Assembly: GCA_937922105.1 (NCBI GenBank)
Contig: CAKZVN010000079.1
Coordinates: 1-18,489, forward strand
Source: an uncultured Litorilinea sp.
GTDB lineage: Bacteria; Chloroflexota; Anaerolineae; Caldilineales; Caldilineaceae
Length of the DNA stretch: 18,489 nt
Direction: 5' to 3'
This document shows, piece by piece, positions 1-6,398 of the stretch. The position numbers were made by a program, and so were the translations under genes. Position 1 is the stretch's first letter, and each line of letters begins with the position of its first letter. The notes beneath the pieces are model-generated. The model was not told the origin of the DNA. It did no database searches and saw only the letters and a list, made by a program, of their open reading frames with translations.

Positions 1-109
1 TGTACGGCACGAGACCCAGGATGCGGTCAAAGGCCGAGAGGCGGTCGGTGGTGACGAGGATGAGGCGGTCGCCGATGCGGTAACTGTCGCGCACTTTGCC
101 GTGCCCCAT
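1..109 (-). CDS. purC: PurC (SAICAR synthase) fragment, N-terminally truncated and cut by the left edge
   Basis: Read on the minus strand, bases 100 down to 2 translate without a stop into a stretch beginning GKVRDSY, followed by LILVTTDRLSAFDR and ending ILGLVPY. This is the highly conserved N-terminal nucleotide-binding region of SAICAR synthetase, which joins aspartate to CAIR in purine synthesis. The family normally carries a further 20-35 residues before GKVRD. Here the reading frame instead runs into purE sequence on the opposite strand. An ATG at 109-107 is in frame, would give MGH before GKVRD, and has no recognisable family N-terminus. The rest of the gene lies beyond the window edge. 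The identification rests on motif recognition and is strong for so short a piece. Whether the fragment is a functional gene, a pseudogene or one arm of an assembly chimera cannot be told here. Confidence 0.7.
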   Translation of the reverse strand, partial: MGHGKVRDSYRIGDRLILVTTDRLSAFDRILGLVPY

Positions 110-514
110 GAATGCCGCGTCGTCTCCGCCCACCGCACCCCCGATTGGATGGTGGACTATGCCCATCGCGCCGCTGAGCGCGGGATCCAGGTCATCATCG
201 CCGGTGCGGGCGGTGCCGCGCACCTCCCCGGCATGGTCGCCGGGCATACCTTGCTGCCCGTCATCGGCGTACCCATCCAAAGCCGTGCGCTCAACGGGCT
301 TGATTCTCTGCTTTCCATCGTGCAGATGCCGGCGGGCGTTCCCGTCGCGACCATGGCGATCGGCAGGGCAGGCGCCATCAACGCTGCGCTCTTTGCCGTC
401 GCCTTGCTGGCGACGACTCGCCCGGACTTGCGCGACGCCCTGGCGGAGTTTCGCCGCCGCCGCGCCGAGCAAGTGCTTTCCGAAGTCCTGACCCTGGACC
501 CGACCGCCTCATGA
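101..514 (+). CDS. purE: N5-carboxyaminoimidazole ribonucleotide mutase PurE, 5'-truncated
   Basis: PurE converts N5-CAIR to CAIR in the cytoplasm, after PurK. The visible part carries the family signature CRVVSAHRTPD, then IIAGAGGAAHLPGMVAGHTLLPVIGVP, then the LDSLLSIVQMPAGVPVATMAIG segment that lines the active site. About 35 residues are missing from the N-terminus, including the GSxSD substrate-binding loop. The frame stays open to the left edge, but the residues upstream of about base 95 are not PurE-like; on the other strand they are PurC. The GTG at 101 has no Shine-Dalgarno sequence, so it is a convenience start rather than a real one. The gene ends in a 4-base ATGA overlap with purK, which indicates translational coupling. 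As drawn the protein should be inactive. Confidence 0.85.
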   Translation: MPHECRVVSAHRTPDWMVDYAHRAAERGIQVIIAGAGGAAHLPGMVAGHTLLPVIGVPIQSRALNGLDSLLSIVQMPAGVPVATMAIGRAGAINAALFAVALLATTRPDLRDALAEFRRRRAEQVLSEVLTLDPTAS

Positions 515-1692
515 GCAACTCGTCTGCGCCCATCTTGCCCGGCGCGACCATCGGTGTATTCGGCAGCGGTCAGCTGGGCCGCATGATGGCCCTGGCTGCG
601 CGCAGCATGGGTTACGGCATCGCGGTCTTCTCGCCCGAAGCCGGCTCGCCCACCGGACAAATCGCCGACCGCGAAGTCGTCGCCGATTATGCCGACGACG
701 ATGCTGTGCGCGCCTTTGTGCGCGGCGTCCACGTCGTTACCTTCGAGTTCGAGAACGTGCCCTCGTCCGTCGCAGCGATAGCCCAGGCCGAGGGAGTTCC
801 TGTACGTCCGGGCGGACATGTCCTGCACACCGCGCAACAGCGCGGGCGCGAAAAGAGCTTCCTGCGCCAGGCGGGGATTCCTGTCACACCCTTTGCGATC
901 GTCAACTCGCTGAACGCGCTCCGCGACGCCGTGGCACCAATCGGCTTGCCCGCGGTCCTCAAGACCACCGCCTTCGGCTACGACGGCAAGGGACAGGTCC
1001 CCATCCACACGCACGCCGACCTTGCCGCGGCTTGGGCGGCGTTGAAGACCGGCGAAGCGATTCTTGAACGTTGGGTAGACTTCAGCCATGAGCTTTCCGT
1101 CGTTGCCGCGCGCGGCTGCGACGGCAGCTTCGTCCATTACGGCGTGCTGGAGAACCGCCACGCCCACCATATCCTCGACGTGACGGTCGCTCCGGCGCGC
1201 ATCCCACCCGTCATTGCGAGCCAAGCCGTTGAGCTTGCCCGCGCGGTCTTGGTGGCGTTGGACGTAGTCGGTGTCCTCTGCGTCGAGTTCTTTCTCACCC
1301 ATGACGGCACGCTCTTGGTCAACGAACTGGCTCCCCGCCCCCACAATTCCGGTCATTTGACCATTGACGCCGCCGTCACCAGCCAGTTCGAGCAACAGGT
1401 GCGCGCGGTCTGCGCTCTCCCCCTGGGCAGTACAGACTTGGTGCGCCCGGCTGCAATGGCGAATCTGCTGGGTGACCTCTGGCAGCCCGGTGAACCCAAC
1501 TGGGCAGCGGCACTTGCGTTGCCGGGCGTGAAACTGCATCTCTACGGCAAACGCATACCGCGTCCGGGGCGCAAAATGGGTCACCTCACCGCCACAGCTG
1601 CGGCTCCCGACCAGGCTGAGCGTTTGGTCTTGGAAGCGCGTCGCCGGCTGGCAATCGCCACGTTCGGCATTGAAACGGTCCCGGCACGATAA
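511..1692 (+). CDS. purK: N5-carboxyaminoimidazole ribonucleotide synthase PurK
   Basis: This 393-residue ATP-grasp enzyme carboxylates AIR to N5-CAIR using ATP and bicarbonate, and supplies PurE. The N-terminal pre-ATP-grasp fold shows VFGSGQLGRM near residues 17-25 and EFENVP at 80-85. The central ATP-grasp domain (about 100-290) includes KTTAFGYDGKGQ and ends in the diagnostic NELAPRPHNSGH at 271-282. The C-terminal domain has HLYGKRIPRPGRKMGHLT. Length is normal for the family. The start ATG at 511 overlaps the purE stop, so purE and purK are translationally coupled. No internal frameshift or missing motif was seen. Confidence 0.96.
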   Translation: MSNSSAPILPGATIGVFGSGQLGRMMALAARSMGYGIAVFSPEAGSPTGQIADREVVADYADDDAVRAFVRGVHVVTFEFENVPSSVAAIAQAEGVPVRPGGHVLHTAQQRGREKSFLRQAGIPVTPFAIVNSLNALRDAVAPIGLPAVLKTTAFGYDGKGQVPIHTHADLAAAWAALKTGEAILERWVDFSHELSVVAARGCDGSFVHYGVLENRHAHHILDVTVAPARIPPVIASQAVELARAVLVALDVVGVLCVEFFLTHDGTLLVNELAPRPHNSGHLTIDAAVTSQFEQQVRAVCALPLGSTDLVRPAAMANLLGDLWQPGEPNWAAALALPGVKLHLYGKRIPRPGRKMGHLTATAAAPDQAERLVLEARRRLAIATFGIETVPAR

Positions 1693-1748
1693 TTCACAGT
1701 TACGATCGGTTGGTGTGCCGCAGTCGCGGCGCCCGAGTTCAGGCAATC

Positions 1749-1753
1749 AGGAG
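1749..1753 (+). promoter_or_regulatory. Ribosome binding site that decides the purF start
   Basis: AGGAG lies 9 bases before the ATG at 1763. It supports the start that places the catalytic cysteine 10 residues in, over the in-frame ATG at 1670, which lies inside purK and has no such site. Confidence 0.7.
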
Positions 1754-1762
1754 CCACGGCCC

Positions 1763-3184
1763 ATGTACCAGGACGACAAGCTCCACGAGGAGTGCGGCAT
1801 TTTCGGCATCTATGCGCCCGGTCGCGAAGTAGCACGGCGCACGTTCTTCGCGCTCTATGCGCTGCAACACCGCGGGCAAGAGGCCGCGGGCATCGTCACC
1901 TGCGACGGTCACATGGCCCACGTTCACAAAGGCATGGGGCTGGTGGCGCAGGTTTTCAACGAAGACAACTTGCGCTATCTGCAAGGTCACATGGCTATCG
2001 GGCACAACCGCTATTCCACCACCGGCTCGTCCAAGCTGCGCAACACCCAGCCCTATGTCATCGAAACCATAGACGGCCCGCTTGCCATCGGGCACAACGG
2101 CAACCTAATCAACGCGCCCCAGCTGCGCCGTGAACTCTTGGAACGCGGGGTCGGCCTCCAGACCTCCACCGACAGCGAATTGATTCTCCATCTCCTTGCG
2201 GGCGCAGGGGGTCCGGACTGGATGACGCGCATCCGCATCCTCATGGCGCGCATCGAAGGCGCCTATAGCCTGGTGATCCTCACACGCGACGCGGTCTACG
2301 GCGTGCGCGACCCGTGGGGTCTGCGTCCGCTGGTGCTCGGCAAGCTGGAAGGGGGACACGTGCTCGCCTCCGAAAGCTGCGCTTTTTCCACCATCGGCGC
2401 CACCATGCTGCGCGAAATCCAACCGGGCGAGATTGTGCGCATTGACGGCAGCGGCTATGAGATCATCCAGGGCGCACCGCCCCAGCGCTTCGCTTTTTGC
2501 ACCTTCGAGCAAATCTACTTCGCCCGCCCCGACAGCATTCTCAACGGCAAGTTGGTACACCAAGTACGCCAAAAGCTCGGTCGTCAGCTCGCACGCGAGG
2601 CGCCTGCCGATGCCGACATCGTCATTCCCGTCCCCGACTCCGGCACGCCCCACGCCATCGGTTACGCCCAAAAGAGCGGCATCCCCTACAGCGAAGGATT
2701 GATCAAAAGCCGCTACATCGGGCGCACCTTCATCGAACCCACCGACCAACTGCGTAAAGTCGGCGTCGCCATGAAGTTCAACCCGTTGCCCGACAACCTA
2801 GACGGCAAGCGCGTCGTGATGGTAGATGATTCCATCGTGCGCGGCAACACTTCTGGACCGCTGGTGCAGCTCTTACGCAACGCCGGCGCGCGCGAAGTTC
2901 ATGTGCGCGTTGCCTGTCCTCCCATCAAGTTTCCCTGCTTCATGGGTGTGGACATGGCGAGCCAGTCCGAGTTGATCGCCGCCAACAAAAGCCTGGACGA
3001 AATCTGCGAACACATCGGCGCCGACTCGCTCGCCTTTCTCTCCATCTCCGGGCTGATGCGCGCGCTCAAGGCTAATGACGGCTACTGCAACGCCTGCTTC
3101 ACCGGCGACTATCCCTTCAACACGCCTATCCCGCTCCTCGAGTTGCAGGAAAAAGAGAAGTTCCCGCAGGTCTGGGGCAACTGA
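1763..3184 (+). CDS. purF: Amidophosphoribosyltransferase PurF, Fe-S propeptide type
   Basis: PurF catalyses the first committed step of purine synthesis: PRPP plus glutamine gives 5-phosphoribosylamine. The protein has 473 residues. The start MYQDDKLHEE precedes Cys11 of CGIFGIY, so a 10-residue propeptide is expected to be removed to expose the Ntn-type nucleophile. The glutaminase domain covers about 11-240, with GHNRYSTTG and IGHNGN. The phosphoribosyltransferase domain follows, with the PRPP loop VVMVDDSIVRGNT (D355, D356). Cysteines at 246, 392, 442 and 445 match the four 4Fe-4S ligands of the Bacillus subtilis type, in which the cluster confers oxygen-sensitive stability. It follows purK after 70 bases with no obvious terminator between them, so it is probably in the same operon. 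Confidence 0.96.
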   Translation: MYQDDKLHEECGIFGIYAPGREVARRTFFALYALQHRGQEAAGIVTCDGHMAHVHKGMGLVAQVFNEDNLRYLQGHMAIGHNRYSTTGSSKLRNTQPYVIETIDGPLAIGHNGNLINAPQLRRELLERGVGLQTSTDSELILHLLAGAGGPDWMTRIRILMARIEGAYSLVILTRDAVYGVRDPWGLRPLVLGKLEGGHVLASESCAFSTIGATMLREIQPGEIVRIDGSGYEIIQGAPPQRFAFCTFEQIYFARPDSILNGKLVHQVRQKLGRQLAREAPADADIVIPVPDSGTPHAIGYAQKSGIPYSEGLIKSRYIGRTFIEPTDQLRKVGVAMKFNPLPDNLDGKRVVMVDDSIVRGNTSGPLVQLLRNAGAREVHVRVACPPIKFPCFMGVDMASQSELIAANKSLDEICEHIGADSLAFLSISGLMRALKANDGYCNACFTGDYPFNTPIPLLELQEKEKFPQVWGN

Positions 3185-3210
3185 GTGCGTGGCGCATGCA
3201 GACGGCAAGA

Positions 3211-3228
3211 ACAGGGCGTCTGCCCTGT
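3211..3228 (+). terminator. Hairpin after purF, possible weak terminator
   Basis: ACAGGGC pairs perfectly with GCCCTGT around the loop GTCT, 26 bases after the purF stop. The next bases are CAAACAGG rather than a run of T, so an intrinsic terminator is possible but not convincing. It could instead be an RNA-stabilising 3' hairpin. Confidence 0.35.
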
Positions 3229-3258
3229 CAAACAGGCGACAGATGTCACTGGTAGACA

Positions 3259-3300
3259 GCGCCGGTCCGTGCCATAATAAAAGCCGCAAGGGACCGGCGC
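3259..3300. repeat. Perfect 10-bp inverted repeat with AT-rich 22-base loop
   Basis: GCGCCGGTCC (3259-3268) is exactly reverse-complementary to GGACCGGCGC (3291-3300). The loop contains CATAATAAAA, the only AT-rich patch in this intergenic region, and CATAAT at 3273-3278 could serve as a -10 element. The -35 candidate 17 bases upstream (TGGTAG) is poor. It could be an operator, a cruciform or an RNA hairpin. Confidence 0.45.
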
Positions 3301-3498
3301 GCGCCGCCCTAGGGGGTTGCCGCGTGCCGCCTTCCTGCCGTCGAGCCTCATACCGGACCGGCTCAGTGCGGCAGTGCTGCGATGCAAACGTCTGCGTGCG
3401 GCAGGGTTGATGCGCTCACGGTCGCCCATGCCGCCCGGCACCACCCGTCGTCACCGCCTCTGCCCAGTGCGATGACGTAGCCCGGAGGAGTCCCCTCC

Positions 3499-3507
3499 CA
3501 AAGGAGG
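3499..3507 (+). promoter_or_regulatory. Strong Shine-Dalgarno sequence for the fusion enzyme
   Basis: AAAGGAGGT, a near-perfect anti-16S complement, ends 4 bases before the ATG at 3512. It is the strongest ribosome binding site in the window and fixes this start. Confidence 0.8.
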
Positions 3508-3511
3508 TATC

Positions 3512-6286
3512 ATGCCCGAACGCCTTGTCTCCACCTTCCGCCGCCACCCGCTCGACTTTATCTTTGCCCCACGCAACGTTGCGGTTATCGGCGCCACCGA
3601 GACCGAGGGCAGCGTAGGCCGCACCCTGCTCTGGAATCTCATCAGCCACCCTTTCGGCGGCACCGTCTTTCCCGTCAACCCCAAACGCAGCAGCGTCTTG
3701 GGCATCCACGCCTACCCACGCATCGCCGATGTCCCGGCCCAAGTTGACCTCGCTGTTGTCGTTACCCCCGCCCTCACCGTGCCCGGCGTCATCGAAGAGT
3801 GTGTTCAAGCCGGGGTGAAAGGCGCCATTATTATTTCCGCCGGCTTCAAGGAAATCGGCAAAGCCGGCGCGCAGCTGGAAGCCAAAATTCTGCGCCGCGC
3901 GCGCAGCGCCCAGATGCGCATCATCGGGCCGAACTGCCTCGGCGTCATGAGTCCGCTCACCGGTCTCAACGCCACCTTTGCCAAAGGCATGGCACGCCCC
4001 GGCAACGTGGGCTTTATCAGCCAAAGCGGTGCGCTTTGCACCTCCGTCTTAGATTGGAGCTTCCGCGAAAATGTGGGCTTCAGCGCCTTCGTCTCCGTCG
4101 GTTCCATGCTCGACGTAGACTGGGGCGACCTGATCTACTATCTGGGCGACGACGAGCGCACCAAATCCATCGTCATCTACATGGAGACGGTGGGCAACGC
4201 CCAGTCCTTCCTCTCCGCCGCGCGCGAAGTCTCGTTGACCAAACCCATCATTGTCATCAAAGCCGGGCGCACCGCAGCCGCGGCCAAAGCCGCCGCCTCC
4301 CATACCGGCTCCCTAGCGGGCAGTGACGATGTCTTGGATGCCGCGTTCCGGCGCTGCGGCGTCCTGCGCGTCGAAAATCTCTCGCACTTGTTCTCGATGG
4401 CAGAGGTGCTTTCCAAACAACCGCGCCCGCGCGGCAACCGCATGACCATCGTCACCAACGCGGGCGGTCCCGGCGTGCTCGCCACCGATGCCCTGGTCGA
4501 GGGTGGCGGGCAGTTAGCCGAACTCTCCAAAGAGACCATGGACGCGCTCAACGCCTTCCTCCCGCGCGCCTGGAGCCACAACAACCCGATTGACATTCTG
4601 GGCGACGCCGACCCGGCGCGCTACACCGAGGCTGTCAAGATCGCCGTCGCCGACCCGGAAAGCGACGGCCTGCTGGTCATCCTCACCCCCCAGGACATGA
4701 CCGCGCCCACCCAAACCGCCGACCAAATGCGCCAAGTGGTTGCCAACACCAAGAAGCCCGTCCTCGCCAGCTGGATGGGCGGGCCGGAGGTCGCCGCGGG
4801 CGTAGATATTCTCAACCGCGCCAACATCCCCACCTTCGACTACCCGGACATGGCCGCGCGCGTCTTCAACTACATGTGGAAGTACGCCTATAACCTGCGT
4901 GCCATCTACGAGACGCCCTCCTTGCCCGTCGCTAGTGAGGCCGAAGCCACCAACCAGCGCCACGCTACCGAGTTGATCGAAGCCGTGCGTGCCCAGGGGC
5001 GCACCATCCTCACCGAATATGAGTCCAAGCAGGTCTTCGCCGCCTATGGCATTCCCACCATCGAAACCTACCTGGCAGCCGACGAAGAGGAAGCCGTCGC
5101 CCAGGCTACCGCCATCGGCTATCCTGTGGTACTCAAGCTCAACTCCCTGACCATCACCCACAAGTCCGACGTCAACGGCGTGCAACTCAACCTACCCGAT
5201 GCCGATGCCGTGCGCCGCGCCTTTGCCCTCATCCGCGATACCGTGAGCGAACGCGTAGGTCCCGAACACTTCCAGGGCGTCACCGTCCAACCCTTCGCTA
5301 GGCTGGACGGCTACGAGTTGATCATCGGCAGCAGCCTGGATGTCCAGTTCGGCCCTGTGTTGCTCTTCGGCACCGGCGGTACGCTGGTGGAAGTCTTCCG
5401 CGATCGCGCCCTGGGTCTTCCTCCGCTCAACACCACCCTAGCCCGCCGCATGATGTCCCAGACCAAAATCTACGAAGCGCTCCAGGGCATCCGCGGGCGC
5501 AAGCCGGTTGACTTGGAGGCCCTGGACCGTCTGATGGTGCGCTTCAGCCAATTGGTGGTGGAGCAGCCGCGCATCAAAGAGATTGACATCAACCCGCTGG
5601 TTGCCTCGCCGGAACGCATCGTCGCCCTGGACGCACGCATCGTACTGCACGACCCGGACCTGCCGGATGCCAAGCTACCCCGGCCCGCCATCCGTCCCTA
5701 CCCGGTCCAATACGTCCGTCCCTTCACCCTCGTGGACGGGACGCCGGTCGAGATTCGCCCTATCAAGCCGGAGGATGAGCCGCTCATCACCGAATTCACC
5801 CTTGCGCTCTCGCCGCACAACCTCTACCTGCGCTACTTCCACGCCGTCTCGCCCAGCGCGCTCATCTCCCACGAACAGTTGACGCGCATGTGTTTTGTGG
5901 ATTACAACCGCGAGATGGCGCTGGTGGCAGTCCGCACCGACCCCAAACGCAACCGGCCCCAGATCATCGCGCACGGTCAACTCACCAAACTCCACGGCAG
6001 CAACGACGCCGAATTCGCCATCCAAGTGCGTGACGAATACCAGGGTACAGGGCTAGGTACTGAACTGCTCCAACGCTTGCTGGAGATCGCGCGGGACGAA
6101 GGCATTGAACGGGTCCTTGCCGAAATCATGCCGGAAAACACCGGCATGCGCCGCATCTGCACCAAACTCGGCTTCTCCTTCACACGCCTCCCCGACAGCA
6201 ACAACGTGCTCGCCGAAATTGCGGTCGAGGGGACGCGGCGTCCGGAACCGGAGCCGGAGTTGGAAGAAGAAATCACTGCCGATTGA
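3512..6286 (+). CDS. Bifunctional ADP-forming acyl-CoA synthetase / GNAT acetyltransferase
   Basis: This 924-residue cytoplasmic protein has four recognisable parts. A CoA-binding Rossmann domain covers about 10-130, with NVAVIGATETEGSVG. A succinyl-CoA-ligase-like domain covers about 140-460 and contains SHTGSLAG with His264. An ATP-grasp domain covers about 490-710 (LTEYESKQVFAAYGIP, VVLKLNS, HKSDVNGV, EIDINPLV). A C-terminal GNAT domain covers about 745-905, with the acetyl-CoA loop QGTGLG at 844-849 and the ending ICTKLGF. The first three parts form the acetate/acyl-CoA ligase (ADP-forming) module. The whole resembles the Pat/YfiQ protein acetyltransferases, which act on lysines such as that of acetyl-CoA synthetase. 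His264 sits where the phosphohistidine of active ADP-forming synthetases lies, so the ligase half may still be catalytic. The substrate is unknown. It stands alone between an intergenic region and a terminator. Confidence 0.93.
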   Translation: MPERLVSTFRRHPLDFIFAPRNVAVIGATETEGSVGRTLLWNLISHPFGGTVFPVNPKRSSVLGIHAYPRIADVPAQVDLAVVVTPALTVPGVIEECVQAGVKGAIIISAGFKEIGKAGAQLEAKILRRARSAQMRIIGPNCLGVMSPLTGLNATFAKGMARPGNVGFISQSGALCTSVLDWSFRENVGFSAFVSVGSMLDVDWGDLIYYLGDDERTKSIVIYMETVGNAQSFLSAAREVSLTKPIIVIKAGRTAAAAKAAASHTGSLAGSDDVLDAAFRRCGVLRVENLSHLFSMAEVLSKQPRPRGNRMTIVTNAGGPGVLATDALVEGGGQLAELSKETMDALNAFLPRAWSHNNPIDILGDADPARYTEAVKIAVADPESDGLLVILTPQDMTAPTQTADQMRQVVANTKKPVLASWMGGPEVAAGVDILNRANIPTFDYPDMAARVFNYMWKYAYNLRAIYETPSLPVASEAEATNQRHATELIEAVRAQGRTILTEYESKQVFAAYGIPTIETYLAADEEEAVAQATAIGYPVVLKLNSLTITHKSDVNGVQLNLPDADAVRRAFALIRDTVSERVGPEHFQGVTVQPFARLDGYELIIGSSLDVQFGPVLLFGTGGTLVEVFRDRALGLPPLNTTLARRMMSQTKIYEALQGIRGRKPVDLEALDRLMVRFSQLVVEQPRIKEIDINPLVASPERIVALDARIVLHDPDLPDAKLPRPAIRPYPVQYVRPFTLVDGTPVEIRPIKPEDEPLITEFTLALSPHNLYLRYFHAVSPSALISHEQLTRMCFVDYNREMALVAVRTDPKRNRPQIIAHGQLTKLHGSNDAEFAIQVRDEYQGTGLGTELLQRLLEIARDEGIERVLAEIMPENTGMRRICTKLGFSFTRLPDSNNVLAEIAVEGTRRPEPEPELEEEITAD

Positions 6287-6328
6287 CCCTGTCCATCGCC
6301 GCAAGGTCAACACGCCCCGCCAAACCAA

Positions 6329-6359
6329 CAGGGCGAGCCGGTTTTCTCGGCTCGCCCTG
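6329..6359. terminator. Bidirectional terminator between convergent genes
   Basis: CAGGGCGAGCCG pairs perfectly, over 12 bp, with CGGCTCGCCCTG around the loop GTTTTCT. It lies 43 bases after the fusion-enzyme stop and 40 bases after the stop of the minus-strand gene. Read on the minus strand the stem is followed by TTGGTTTGG, a moderate T-rich tail; read on the plus strand the tail is poor. Its position between convergent genes fits a shared terminator. Confidence 0.8.
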
Positions 6360-6398
6360 GCTGCTCCCCAGCACAAAAGATTGCGTATTCAGCGTCGT

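Larger units (their letters stand above)
3185..3511 (+). other. 327-base intergenic region between purF and the acyl-CoA synthetase/GNAT fusion
   Basis: No coding potential matching a known family was seen. The region holds a short hairpin right after purF, a perfect 10-bp inverted repeat around an AT-rich loop, and a strong Shine-Dalgarno sequence at its right end. The stretch from about 3301 to 3490 is GC-rich and shows nothing further that I recognise. Confidence 0.6.

Noticed and set aside
157..1746. 529-codon open frame on the minus strand across purE and purK
   Set aside because: It is exactly antisense to two clear purine genes. The translation is Gly/Asp/Val-rich with no recognisable fold, which is what GC-rich codon bias produces opposite real genes.
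1670..1762. Upstream ATG extending purF by 31 residues
   Set aside because: It would begin inside purK and bury the catalytic cysteine. The ATG at 1763 has AGGAG at proper spacing and gives the expected 10-residue propeptide.
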